Shown here piece by piece: positions 55,420-63,697 of a stretch of DNA of 64,000 bases. The translations under genes and the position numbers were made by a program. The DNA is from Rhodobacteraceae bacterium Alg231-30. Lineage in GTDB: Bacteria; Pseudomonadota; Alphaproteobacteria; Rhodobacterales; Rhodobacteraceae. Within the stretch, counting starts at the first letter, position 1, and the number at the start of each line of letters is the position of its first letter. Location of the stretch: contig FREU01000001.1 of NCBI GenBank assembly GCA_900143615.1, positions 830,767 to 894,766 on the forward strand, written 5' to 3'. The notes under the pieces were generated by a model. That model did no database searches and had not been told where the DNA came from. It saw only the letters and a program-made list of their open reading frames with translations.

Positions 55420-56019
55420 ATGGCAGGCAAAGTGGCGGCGCGGCGCGCGCAGGTGCGCATCAAGCTGATTGATGCGGCACAAGCGCAGATCGAAGCGGGG
55501 GGGCTGGGGGCGCTCAAGGCGCGCGATTTGGCGCGTGAGGCAGGCTGTGCGCTGGGCGCGATCTACAATGTCTTTGACGATCTGCAGGATCTGGTGCTTG
55601 AGGTGAACGGGCGCACGTTCAAGAAACTCGGCGCAGCTGTGTCGGCTTCTTATGACGGGAGTGAGCCACCGAGGGCGCGGCTTATTCAGATGTCCAATGC
55701 CTATCTCGACTTTGCGGCTGCGCACCCAAACCTGTGGCGCGCGCTTTTTGATGTGCAGATGCCATCGGACGGCCCTGCGCCGGACTGGTATCTGACGTCG
55801 CTTGCGGGGCTGTTTGCCAATATTCGCGCGCCGCTATCAGAGCTCTATCCTGAAATGGATGAGACCGCCTTGGGGCTGATGACACGTGCGATGTTTTCGG
55901 CAGTGCATGGTATCGTGCTGTTGGGGTTGGAAAACCGTATCTCGGGCGTGCCCTCTGATCACATCCGCACCATGATTGCGCAGGTGTTGCTGCGTATCGG
56001 GGAACCGCAAGACGGGTAA
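55420..56019 (+). CDS. TetR/AcrR-family transcriptional regulator
   Basis: Repressor of 199 residues: N-terminal HTH ([43 protein letters not shown], in blocks) at about residues 10-55, then a helical ligand domain that ends [15 protein letters not shown]. One operator-like dyad precedes it and three follow, between it and pspA. It is therefore the probable repressor of itself and of the PspA module. The inducing ligand is unknown. Confidence 0.9.
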   Translation: MAGKVAARRAQVRIKLIDAAQAQIEAGGLGALKARDLAREAGCALGAIYNVFDDLQDLVLEVNGRTFKKLGAAVSASYDGSEPPRARLIQMSNAYLDFAAAHPNLWRALFDVQMPSDGPAPDWYLTSLAGLFANIRAPLSELYPEMDETALGLMTRAMFSAVHGIVLLGLENRISGVPSDHIRTMIAQVLLRIGEPQDG

Positions 56020-56027
56020 GGTTTTCC

Positions 56028-56040
56028 TGAACGTTGTTCA
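56028..56040. promoter_or_regulatory. TetR-type operator, site 1 before pspA
   Basis: TGAACGTTGTTCA, same dyad as the site ahead of the regulator. Centre 22 bp from the next copy, i.e. about two helix turns on the same face. Together with site 2 it also forms a large inverted repeat. Confidence 0.75.
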
Positions 56041-56049
56041 AAAAATACT

Positions 56050-56062
56050 TGAACAACGTTCA
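56050..56062. promoter_or_regulatory. TetR-type operator, site 2 before pspA
   Basis: TGAACAACGTTCA, the exact reverse complement of sites 1 and 3. In the RNA, sites 1 and 2 could pair into a hairpin of 14 bp with a seven-base loop, which might also end the regulator transcript. Confidence 0.75.
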
Positions 56063-56085
56063 GGAATCGTCTATCTCTCCATTTG

Positions 56086-56098
56086 TGAACGTTGTTCA
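56086..56098. promoter_or_regulatory. TetR-type operator, site 3 before pspA
   Basis: TGAACGTTGTTCA, identical to site 1 and only 15 bases before the pspA start, where a bound repressor would block transcription or overlap the transcript start. Confidence 0.75.
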
Positions 56099-56113
56099 TG
56101 AATGGAGAAGCTT

Positions 56114-56791
56114 ATGTTTGGAACTTTGAAAACCCTTATTGCCGGCAGCAACGCCCGAGCAGAAGACCGTGTGCGAGATGTCTATGCGATTGAATTGATT
56201 GACCAGAAGGTCCGTGAAGCCAGCGATAATCTGAGGGCGGCCAAGATGGGGCTTGCCAGTTTGATCCAGCGCGAGCGCAACGAGACGCGCCAGATCGAAA
56301 GCCTTCAGGCGCGGATCAGCGATTTGATGCATCGCGCCAGCGAAGCCCTAACTGGCGGGCGCGAGGATTTGGCGCAACAGGCCGCCCAAGCGGTGGCGGA
56401 TCTGGAAAACGAAGTGGCCGCGCGCCAGCTAACCCAATCCAAGATGCAGACCCGTATCTTGCGGCTGCGCGCCTCTGTGGACACCGCGCATCGCCGGATC
56501 ATTGATCTGCGCCAAGGTGCTGCCAGTGCGCGCGCAATGCGGCGCGAACACGGGCTTCAGCGCAAAATGAACAGGGACTTGGCGGGCGACAGCCCGTTTG
56601 AAGAGGCCGAAGCGCTGATTGCGCGGGTGATGGGGGAAGATGACCCGTTTGAGCAGGGTGAAATCCTGCGCGAGATCGATGACGGGTTGGGCCATTCTGA
56701 TGTGGCTGCCCGCATGGCGGATGCCGGATTTGGTGCATCTGACAAGTCCACAGCAGCCCAAGTGCTGGACCGCTTGAAACCAAAGAACTGA
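56114..56791 (+). CDS. pspA: PspA/IM30-family membrane-stress protein
   Basis: Peripheral membrane protein of 225 residues, ESCRT-III-like, which polymerises on damaged membranes. It starts MFGTLKTLIAGSNARAEDRV and is then almost entirely coiled coil (about 25-150: KVREASDNLRAAKMGLASLIQRE and following heptads). A less ordered acidic tail ends in DRLKPKN. The ATG at 56114 follows GGAGAAG. Unlike classic psp operons, control here seems to be by a TetR repressor, as no PspF or sigma-54 site is seen. Confidence 0.85.
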   Translation: MFGTLKTLIAGSNARAEDRVRDVYAIELIDQKVREASDNLRAAKMGLASLIQRERNETRQIESLQARISDLMHRASEALTGGREDLAQQAAQAVADLENEVAARQLTQSKMQTRILRLRASVDTAHRRIIDLRQGAASARAMRREHGLQRKMNRDLAGDSPFEEAEALIARVMGEDDPFEQGEILREIDDGLGHSDVAARMADAGFGASDKSTAAQVLDRLKPKN

Positions 56792-56844
56792 ACAATCGCC
56801 CTGATGGGCATTCACCTAAGACCAACACCTTCGGGAGAGATAAA

Positions 56845-57129
56845 ATGACTGACCGTAACGACAATTCCATGATCATTCTCATCAATATGGGCGGCGTTGC
56901 GCTGGCCTATGGGTTGCTTGCCGTTTCACTGTGGCTGTCCGTCGATGTGCCGCTGTCCACCAAGGGATATTGGGGCATGGGGATTGTGCTGTTGACCATC
57001 AGCCTGATCAATGTGGTGAAATATCGTTTTGACACGCAGCTGCGCGATGATCGCATTCGCCGCATCGAAGAGGTGCGGGACGAAAAACTTCTGGAAGAGG
57101 CACTGAAGGACCCGACGTCAACTGTGTAA
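56845..57129 (+). CDS. YiaA/YiaB-like two-helix inner-membrane protein
   Basis: Protein of 94 residues: two membrane helices (about 8-31 and 42-63) joined by DVPLSTKGYWGMG, then a charged cytoplasmic tail (RFDTQLRDDRIRRIEEVRDEKLLEEAL). The KGY/W-G block between the helices is typical of the YiaAB domain. It has GGGAGAG eight bases before the ATG and follows pspA by 53 bases, so it probably belongs to the TetR-controlled module and may anchor PspA; the anchoring role is inference. Confidence 0.75.
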   Translation: MTDRNDNSMIILINMGGVALAYGLLAVSLWLSVDVPLSTKGYWGMGIVLLTISLINVVKYRFDTQLRDDRIRRIEEVRDEKLLEEALKDPTSTV

Positions 57130-57155
57130 TTTGTCTTAAAGGATTGTTAGGAGGC

Positions 57156-57184
57156 AGCCCGGGTTTCGACCCGGGCTAATTTTG
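57156..57184. terminator. Terminator with perfect stem and UUCG loop
   Basis: Nine-bp perfect stem AGCCCGGGT/ACCCGGGCT closed by the very stable loop TTCG and followed by AATTTTG. It lies 27 bases after the YiaA-like gene and ends the tetR-pspA-yiaA unit. Confidence 0.85.
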
Positions 57185-57309
57185 ACTCGCGTAGCCAAGC
57201 TGCGTGGTTGCCTCCGATCAAGCCAGATCCAGCCAAACCGTGCAGCTCTCATTTGCGCGGCTAGCCACATTTTTGCTGCATCGGTCAATCTTGAAAGGTG
57301 AAGAAAACA

Positions 57310-57504
57310 ATGGAAGAGATTTTGTACATTGCTGAAACTGATGAAAGAGGCGCGCTAAGCTGCGTCTGGGTTCAACCCGCACATCAGAGAACAGCGCGTG
57401 TATTTGATCCATCCACGGACAAGTTCAGTCCTGAACAGGCAGCCAATTATTCGGGTGCAAGCTCGGATGAGATTATTGATTGGCTCATGGCGCGATCCGC
57501 CTAA
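57310..57504 (+). CDS. Small hypothetical protein
   Basis: Open frame of 64 codons starting MEEILYIAETDERGALSCVW and ending IDWLMARSA. GAAAGGTG lies eight bases ahead of the ATG, and a strong terminator follows, which favours a real gene. No family recognised; no membrane segment. A GTG four codons earlier is an alternative start. Confidence 0.45.
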   Translation: MEEILYIAETDERGALSCVWVQPAHQRTARVFDPSTDKFSPEQAANYSGASSDEIIDWLMARSA

Positions 57505-57583
57505 GTTTGACGCAGAGCTAAAGAGTACGCCAAGGCAGAATTGGCTGTCTCTTTGGGTTTCTCTCAGCATCGCTCATACAAAT

Positions 57584-57623
57584 AAGGCCGCCGCGGGAAC
57601 TCCTGCGACGGCCTTTTGTTTTT
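57584..57623. terminator. Bidirectional terminator between 57310 gene and glyA
   Basis: Hairpin with arms AAGGCCGCCGCGG and CTGCGACGGCCTT (one mismatch, one G-T pair) and a short loop, followed by TTTTGTTTTTC on the plus strand and TTATTTG on the minus strand. It lies 13 bases beyond the glyA stop. Confidence 0.8.
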
Positions 57624-57636
57624 CAAACCCAGAAAC

Positions 57637-58929
57637 TTACAGGTTCGGGTACATCGGGAAGCGTGCGCACAGAGTGGCGACTTTGGCTTTCACAGCCTCT
57701 TCCACGGCGGCATTGCCTTCTTCGCCATTGGCGGCCAGACCGTCGACCACTTCGACAATCATGTCCGCGATTTCACGGAATTCCGCTTCGCCAAAGCCAC
57801 GTGTGGTGCCCGCAGGGGTGCCAAGGCGGATGCCAGAGGTGACCATTGGCTTTTCAGGGTCAAACGGGATGCCGTTTTTGTTGCAGGTGATAAAGGCGCG
57901 GCCCAATGCTTTTTCAGTCGCGTTGCCTTTCACGCCTTTGGGGCGCAGATCGACCAGCATGACATGGGTATCCGTGCCGCCTGTGACGATGTCCAACCCA
58001 CCTTTGATCAACTGGTCTGCCAGAGCCACAGCATTGGCGCGGACTTGCTTTTGATAGTCTTTGAACTCGGGACGCAGGGCTTCACCAAAGGCAACCGCTT
58101 TGGCTGCGATCACATGCATCAAGGGGCCGCCTTGGATGCCAGGGAAGATCGCGGAGTTCACTTTCTTGGCAATCGCGGCATCGTTGGTCAGGATCATGCC
58201 GCCGCGTGGGCCGCGCAGGGTTTTATGGGTGGTTGTGGTGGCCACATCTGCATAGGGGAAGGGCGAGGGGTGCTCGCCAGCCGCCACGAGGCCAGCAAAG
58301 TGGGCCATGTCGACCATCAGGTAGGCGCCAACGCTGTCAGCGATTTCGCGGAACTTGGCAAAGTCGATCTGACGCGGGATGGCTGAGCCGCCTGCGATAA
58401 TCAGCTTGGGCTGATGCTCGGTGGCCAGTGCCTGAACCTGATCATAGTCGATGCGGTTGTCGTCTTCGCGTACGCCGTACTGAATGGCATTGAACCATTT
58501 GCCCGACTGGTTGGGGGCCGCACCGTGGGTGAGGTGGCCGCCAGAGGCAAGGTTCATCCCCAAAATAGTATCACCGGGCTGGATCAGCGCCTGAAACGAG
58601 CCTTGGTTGGCTTGTGAGCCGGAGTTTGGCTGCACGTTGGCGAATTCACAACCAAACAATTCTTTGGCGCGCTCAATGGCGAGGTTTTCGGCCACGTCCA
58701 CATATTGGCAGCCGCCATAGTAACGGCGTCCCGGATAGCCTTCGGCGTATTTGTTGGTCATCACCGAGCCCTGCGCTTCCATCACGGCGGCAGAAACGAT
58801 GTTTTCGGACGCAATCAGTTCGATCTCGTCGCGCTGGCGGCCGAGCTCGTTGGTGATCGAGCCGAACAGTTCGGGGTCACGGGAGGCAAGGGTTTCGGTG
58901 AAAAAGCCGGCATCACGGGAGGCGGTCAT
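57637..58929 (-). CDS. glyA: Serine hydroxymethyltransferase
   Basis: PLP enzyme of 430 residues that converts serine and tetrahydrofolate to glycine and methylene-tetrahydrofolate. Blocks: [43 protein letters not shown], the PLP lysine in [13 protein letters not shown], and the C-terminal [15 protein letters not shown]. Three start codons are clustered; ATG at 58929 is best placed after GGAG (eight bases). It is divergent from nadK. Confidence 0.95.
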   Translation of the reverse strand: MTASRDAGFFTETLASRDPELFGSITNELGRQRDEIELIASENIVSAAVMEAQGSVMTNKYAEGYPGRRYYGGCQYVDVAENLAIERAKELFGCEFANVQPNSGSQANQGSFQALIQPGDTILGMNLASGGHLTHGAAPNQSGKWFNAIQYGVREDDNRIDYDQVQALATEHQPKLIIAGGSAIPRQIDFAKFREIADSVGAYLMVDMAHFAGLVAAGEHPSPFPYADVATTTTHKTLRGPRGGMILTNDAAIAKKVNSAIFPGIQGGPLMHVIAAKAVAFGEALRPEFKDYQKQVRANAVALADQLIKGGLDIVTGGTDTHVMLVDLRPKGVKGNATEKALGRAFITCNKNGIPFDPEKPMVTSGIRLGTPAGTTRGFGEAEFREIADMIVEVVDGLAANGEEGNAAVEEAVKAKVATLCARFPMYPNL

Positions 58930-59107
58930 ACGCATCACTCCAAGGTAAATTGTTCACGTTGGAAGCGTTCCTAATGGAAAGGGGCATGGGATAAAAGGTC
59001 TCAAAACGACACAACGGCTTGCCTGAACGCCGCTGATGGTGCAGGTCATAAACATATGCCCCGATCGGAAACATTCGATGGGGGCGGGAAACAGATCAGA
59101 GGCCGCC

Positions 59108-59869
59108 ATGCCCAAGAGAATCGCCTTTCTGGCCAGTCGCGCTCCGGTGGCGCAAACGGCGCGTGAAACACTGGTTGCGCGATATGGTGATTGTGCGCCT
59201 GAGGTGGCGGAGGTGATCGTCGCGTTGGGCGGTGATGGCTTTATGTTGCAGACCCTGCATGGGACGCAGCATCTGGACGCGCCAGTCTATGGTATGAACC
59301 GTGGCACGGTCGGGTTTTTGATGAACACCTACTCTGAGGACGATCTGATTGCGCGGCTGGTGGCGGCGGAAGAAGAAGTGGTGAACCCGCTGGCGATGCG
59401 GGCAACCTGTGTGGATGGCACAATGCATGAAGCGCTGGCGATTAATGAGGTGTCTCTGTTGCGCGCGGGGCCTCAGGCGGCGCGGTTGCGTATCACCATT
59501 GACGGCAAGCTGCGGCTGGAAGAGCTGGTCTGTGACGGGGCTTTGGTCAGCACGCCCGCAGGATCCACGGCCTATAATTATTCCGCGCATGGGCCCATTC
59601 TGCCAATTGGCTCAGATGTCTTGGCCCTGACCGCGATTGCGCCCTTTCGCCCACGCCGCTGGCGTGGCGCGTTATTGCCGAAGACGGCTGTGGTGCGGTT
59701 TGACGTTTTGGAAGCTGCCAAACGTCCGGTGATGGCGGATGCCGATAGCCGCTCGGTTGAGAATGTTGCGTCGGTAGAGATCCGCTCGGATGCGTCGGTA
59801 TCACATAATATTCTGTTTGATCCGGGGCACGGGCTGCAGGAACGGCTTATTCGCGAGCAGTTTGTCTAA
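59108..59869 (+). CDS. nadK: NAD kinase
   Basis: ATP-dependent NAD kinase of 253 residues that makes NADP. The GGDG motif is at 41-44 ([10 protein letters not shown]), followed by [11 protein letters not shown], the NE-containing AINEVSLLR and the [17 protein letters not shown] block. The ATG at 59108 follows GAGG; an in-frame upstream extension of 24 residues has no family counterpart. The size is typical for alphaproteobacteria. Confidence 0.92.
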   Translation: MPKRIAFLASRAPVAQTARETLVARYGDCAPEVAEVIVALGGDGFMLQTLHGTQHLDAPVYGMNRGTVGFLMNTYSEDDLIARLVAAEEEVVNPLAMRATCVDGTMHEALAINEVSLLRAGPQAARLRITIDGKLRLEELVCDGALVSTPAGSTAYNYSAHGPILPIGSDVLALTAIAPFRPRRWRGALLPKTAVVRFDVLEAAKRPVMADADSRSVENVASVEIRSDASVSHNILFDPGHGLQERLIREQFV

Positions 59870-59940
59870 GGGCAGCTTGGCAAAATGAGCGCCTTGCGGC
59901 GCACAGGATGACTTTGATGCTGATCTTCGATCCACATCAA

Positions 59941-59976
59941 AGCAGGGCCTCCGGCGGAGGTATTTGGTGCACCAAA
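59941..59976. repeat. Roseobacter-type intergenic palindromic repeat
   Basis: CCTCCGGCGGAGG at 59948-59960 (near-perfect palindrome) followed by TATTTGGTGCACCAAA, itself ending in a palindrome (TTTGGTGCACCAAA). From memory, CCTCCGGCGG-(A/G)-GTATTT-like repeats occur often between genes in this bacterial group. Here it lies between the converging nadK and prpE genes, where its hairpins may serve as a terminator. Confidence 0.6.
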
Positions 59977-60035
59977 AAGCTTGGGACCCGCAAGGGGGGG
60001 GAGCCCGCCGCGAGGAGCGGCAGGTATTTGTGTAT

Positions 60036-61949
60036 TTAGGCGGCGGCTTCGGATTTTGCGTAACCCAAAGTCTGTAGCGCCACTTTGATCTCATCCAGAA
60101 TTTCCGGATCATCAATCGTGGCTGGCATTTTCCACGGGGTGCCGTCGGCGATATTGACCATGGTGCCACGCAAGATTTTGCCTGAGCGGGTTTTGGGCAG
60201 CCGGTCCACCACGATAGCCAGCTTGAAAGCCGCGACAGGACCGATTTTTTCGCGCACCATTTTGACAACTTCACGCACCACTTCGGCGTGATCGCGGTTG
60301 GCGCCTGTATTGAGGCACAAGAACCCCAGTGGCATCTGGCCTTTTAGTGTGTCTGAAACACCAATCACGGCGCATTCAGCCACGTCCGGATGGGCGGAGA
60401 GCACTTCTTCCATGCCACCTGTGGAGAGACGGTGGCCCGCCACGTTAATCACGTCATCGGTGCGCGCCATGATGTAGAGGTAGCCGTCTTCATCCATCAT
60501 GCCGGCATCACCGGTTTCATAGTAGCCGGGGAATTGCGACAGATAAGATTTGCGGAAACGGTCTTCGGCATTCCACAGGTTCGGTAAAGTGCCCGGAGGC
60601 AGGGGCAATTTGACGGCGATGGCACCAAGCGTGTTGGGCTCGACCTTGTGACCACCCTCATCAAGAATTTCGACCTGATAGCCGGGCATGGGCACGGCAG
60701 GGGAGCCAACTTTGGTGGGCAGCTCTTCGATGCCAATCGGGTTGGCCGCAATCGACCAGCCGGTTTCGGTTTGCCACCAATGGTCAATCACAGGCACACC
60801 AAAGTGTTTGTGCGCCCATTCAATGGTGTCGGGGTCGGCGCGTTCGCCTGCGAGGAAGATCGCCTGAAGGTCGTGTTTTGCGTAGCGGTCGATCCATTGG
60901 CCTTCGGGGTCTTCGCGTTTGATCGCTCGCAGGGCTGTGGGCGCGGTGAAGAAGCTTTTGATGCGGTTGTTCTGAATGATGCGCCAGAACACACCGGGGT
61001 GGGGCGTGCCGATGGGTTTGCCTTCAAACACCACGGTGGTGCCGCCTGCAAGAAGCGGGCCGTAGCAGATATAGCTGTGGCCCACGACCCAACCCACATC
61101 GGAGGCGGCCCAGAAGCGATCACCGGCTTCGATCTTGTAGATGTTTTTCATCGACCATTGCAGCGCCACCAAATGACCACCTGTGTGGCGAATGACGCCT
61201 TTGGGCTGACCAGTGGTGCCGGAGGTATAGAGGATATAGACGGGGTGGTTGCCTTCGACCGGCACACATTCGGCGGGTTTCACGCCGTATTGGAACCCGT
61301 GCCATGAGAAATCACGGCCCTCAACAAGTTTGGCAACCTCTTGTTCACGCTGAAAGATCACGCAGAATTCAGGTTTGTGCTCGGCGATCTCGATGGCGTC
61401 ATCCAGCAGGGGTTTATAGTGCACCACGCGGTTTGGCTCGAGCCCGCAGGAGGCGGCAATGATGGCTTTGGGTTTGCAGTCATCAATACGCACGGCCAGC
61501 TCGTTTGCTGCGAAGCCGCCAAACACCACCGAATGGATTGCGCCGAGACGCGCGCAGGCCAGCATCGCTTCGAGGGCTTCGGGGATCATCGGCATGTAGA
61601 TGATGACGCGGTCGCCTTTTTCCACACCGCGCATGCGCAGCGCACCCGCCAGAGAAGCGACACGGTCTTGGAGTTCTTTGTAGGTGATGCCTTTGGTGGA
61701 GTGTGTGATCGGGCTCTCGTGCTGGATAGCGATCTGATCGCCGCGACCGGCCTCGACGTGGCGATCCACCGCGTTCCAACAGGTGTTGACCATGCCATCA
61801 GAGAACCATTCGTAAAGGTCGTCGCCTTTGTCAAAAAGGGCTTTGGAAGGGGCGGTGTCCCAATCGATGGCCTGTGATGCGTCCATCCAGAATCCTTCGG
61901 GGTCAGTGATCGACCGTTCGTAGACCTCTTTATAAGAATTGTAAGACAT
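60036..61949 (-). CDS. prpE: Propionate-CoA ligase (propionyl-CoA synthetase)
   Basis: Acyl-adenylate-forming enzyme of 637 residues that activates propionate (and less well acetate) to its CoA ester. The AMP-binding P-loop is YTSGTTGQPKG, and the acetylation-sensitive C-terminal motif is PKTRSGKILRGTM. The N-terminal segment YKEVYERSITDPEGFW and overall length are PrpE-like rather than Acs-like (Acs is nearer 650 with a different start). TTTGCAAA motifs in its promoter region fit control by a propionyl-CoA-type regulator. Confidence 0.93.
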   Translation of the reverse strand: MSYNSYKEVYERSITDPEGFWMDASQAIDWDTAPSKALFDKGDDLYEWFSDGMVNTCWNAVDRHVEAGRGDQIAIQHESPITHSTKGITYKELQDRVASLAGALRMRGVEKGDRVIIYMPMIPEALEAMLACARLGAIHSVVFGGFAANELAVRIDDCKPKAIIAASCGLEPNRVVHYKPLLDDAIEIAEHKPEFCVIFQREQEVAKLVEGRDFSWHGFQYGVKPAECVPVEGNHPVYILYTSGTTGQPKGVIRHTGGHLVALQWSMKNIYKIEAGDRFWAASDVGWVVGHSYICYGPLLAGGTTVVFEGKPIGTPHPGVFWRIIQNNRIKSFFTAPTALRAIKREDPEGQWIDRYAKHDLQAIFLAGERADPDTIEWAHKHFGVPVIDHWWQTETGWSIAANPIGIEELPTKVGSPAVPMPGYQVEILDEGGHKVEPNTLGAIAVKLPLPPGTLPNLWNAEDRFRKSYLSQFPGYYETGDAGMMDEDGYLYIMARTDDVINVAGHRLSTGGMEEVLSAHPDVAECAVIGVSDTLKGQMPLGFLCLNTGANRDHAEVVREVVKMVREKIGPVAAFKLAIVVDRLPKTRSGKILRGTMVNIADGTPWKMPATIDDPEILDEIKVALQTLGYAKSEAAA

Positions 61950-62378
61950 GCGGTGCTCCTCCTTGCCATTGTGTATTTGTTAAGGGAGGGGTGGGTCTGG
62001 CGGCAAGTCTCCGCTTGTGGGGCGTGGCAGATTATCGCAGAAAATTTGCATAATCTTTCCATTTTGAACTGCAAATTTTGCAAAATGCTTTGGTTTAGGG
62101 TTTTTGCATTTGCGCGACTTCATGTTTTGCAAAGTTGCAAAGTTTGCGCGGGTGTATGCCGAGTCTCCCCGCAGGTTGATTCGACGCGGTTCTGTTGCCG
62201 CGTGGATCGTGGGCGAACTTGTCGGGTCTGCCACCCGAACCTGCGTCGGGGATGCGCATCAGTGTGCGGTTGAAACAGAGATTTCATACACCTTGGAAGG
62301 TCTAACGCTTGCTTTGGCAAGCTTCTGGTTGACGCATTAAAAGCACGCGGCATCCTTTGGACAATCAAATGTGTATTT
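61950..62378. other. Regulatory region between prpE and the 62379 gene
   Basis: About 430 bases without a convincing gene. The prpE-side half is rich in TTTGCAAA-like words (listed separately); the other half, up to 62340, shows no clear motif or hairpin. Open frames at 61953-62273 and 62104-62340 have no ribosome sites or family features. Confidence 0.55.
62070..62148. promoter_or_regulatory. Cluster of TTTGCAAA motifs, candidate ScfR/PccR sites
   Basis: TTTGCAAA occurs exactly at 62077-62084 and 62126-62133, each with a partial copy next to it (CTGCAAA at 62069-62075; TTGCAAAG repeated directly at 62127-62134 and 62135-62142; TTTGCG at 62143). Short-chain acyl-CoA regulators of the PccR/RamB group bind pairs of this word ahead of propionyl-CoA genes. 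The cluster is 120-200 bases ahead of prpE. The regulator gene is not in the window. Confidence 0.65.
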
Positions 62379-63635
62379 ATGACTGATCTTCCTCTCGACA
62401 CGAGGCCGCAGCGGGGCGGCATAATAAACCGGATTTTCACGATCAACTGGGTGTTTAGTGCACGGCGGGATCTGATGTTCCTGATCGGATCGGTTCTGGC
62501 GGGCTGGGCCATTTTCGGGGTCTATATGTTGTTGGGGTGGAACATGGTTCTGGTCTGGTTCATCTGGGTGATCGTTCTGGACACGCCGCATTTCTTTGCC
62601 ACCTACAGCCGGACATATCTGGATCGCGAGGCGCGACAACAGATGAAGCCTTTGTTGATTGTATCGCTGGGGATATTCCTGGTCGGGCCATTGTCGGCCA
62701 TTCTGGCCTATACGCTGCATGCAATGGGGGCCGAGTTTTGGCGCACGCCTTGGTGGTTGTTTCTGGTCGGGGTCAGCCTGTGGGCCTATTGGCATGTGAC
62801 CCGCCAGCATTACGGGATTTTGCGGCTGTATCACCGCAAGAGTAATGAGTGGGGGACCATTGACGCCAAGATCGACAGCTGGGTGCTCTATGGCTGTCTG
62901 TTGGTGCCGTTTCTGGCGTTTTTGGCGCGCCACAAAGGGTCACGTCGGCGCGTAGGGCCGTCTGAATCGGTGCCGTGGTTGCCGGAGCGGGAAGTTGGGC
63001 AGTCGTGGTTGGGCTATATACTCGATCTGCGCTGGGAGCATCATGTGGTGCTGATGATGTTGCTTGTCGTCGGCGCGCTGTTGGCGGTGTTTTTTGCGCG
63101 GCAGATCCAAAAGATCGCGCTGGGCGAGAAGATTTTACTGCCTAAAATTTTGTTTCTGAGTGCGGTGCTGCCGCTGCATTTGTACATGTGTTATTCGCAG
63201 CATTTGCTCGGTGTCGGTCTGCTGACATTTACGATGATCGTGACGATCTATCACGATTGTCAGTATCTCGCGATCGTTTGGTTTTATAATGAAAAACGCT
63301 ATGAAGGGGATCCGCAAAAGGCGGAGAAACGCTTTGGGCTGGCGGCCAAGATATCGCGCAATTTTATTTTGTATCTGGTGTTTGCAATCGCGGCGATTTC
63401 GTTGCCGATTTGGGGGTTGGGCTGTTTGATCAACCGCATTCCGGTATGCCGCACGGGGGACCCGTGGGGCGAGGCGACGTTATTGGGGTCGGATTCATGG
63501 ATTGTGTTCTACATCATGCTGACGGCTGGATTTCAGATGCATCACTATATTCTGGATCAGTATATCTGGCGGCCCAGCAAAGACAAAAAACTACGTGAAG
63601 ATCTGAGTATGGAAGAGGCCAAGGACACAGCATAA
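62379..63635 (+). CDS. Unrecognised multipass membrane protein with conserved-looking histidine motifs
   Basis: Protein of 418 residues with about nine to ten hydrophobic segments. Histidines and acids sit near the membrane edges in motif-like groups: VLDTPHFFATYSRTY (D68, H71), YWHVTRQHYG (H139, H144), WEHHVVLM (H221, H222), IYHDCQYLAIVWFYNEKRY (H292, D293) and FQMHHYILDQYIW (H388, H389, D393). This spacing recalls integral-membrane di-iron or zinc enzymes such as desaturases, hydroxylases or Brp/Blh carotenoid oxygenases, but I cannot assign any of these. It is a single gene with its own terminator. Start ATG at 62379; the ribosome site is poor. Confidence 0.75.
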   Translation: MTDLPLDTRPQRGGIINRIFTINWVFSARRDLMFLIGSVLAGWAIFGVYMLLGWNMVLVWFIWVIVLDTPHFFATYSRTYLDREARQQMKPLLIVSLGIFLVGPLSAILAYTLHAMGAEFWRTPWWLFLVGVSLWAYWHVTRQHYGILRLYHRKSNEWGTIDAKIDSWVLYGCLLVPFLAFLARHKGSRRRVGPSESVPWLPEREVGQSWLGYILDLRWEHHVVLMMLLVVGALLAVFFARQIQKIALGEKILLPKILFLSAVLPLHLYMCYSQHLLGVGLLTFTMIVTIYHDCQYLAIVWFYNEKRYEGDPQKAEKRFGLAAKISRNFILYLVFAIAAISLPIWGLGCLINRIPVCRTGDPWGEATLLGSDSWIVFYIMLTAGFQMHHYILDQYIWRPSKDKKLREDLSMEEAKDTA

Positions 63636-63653
63636 GTTGGTCGCATCGCATGA

Positions 63654-63686
63654 AAAAAGCCCGCCAGAGGATGGCGGGCTTTTTGC
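63654..63686. terminator. Bidirectional rho-independent terminator
   Basis: Stem AGCCCGCCA/TGGCGGGCT with a five-base loop, flanked by A6 on the left and T5 on the right. It ends both the 62379 gene (plus) and maeB (minus). Confidence 0.9.
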
Positions 63687-63697
63687 TTTTGGGGTTG

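Noticed and set aside
57616-58386. Plus-strand open frame of 256 codons inside glyA
   Set aside because: Mirror of the serine hydroxymethyltransferase coding frame; product is G/H/F-rich with no family features.
60648-61307. Plus-strand open frame of 219 codons inside prpE
   Set aside because: Antisense shadow of a highly conserved ligase gene.
61953-62340. Two short plus-strand frames in the prpE promoter region
   Set aside because: They overlap each other and the TTTGCAAA cluster, and have no ribosome site or motif.
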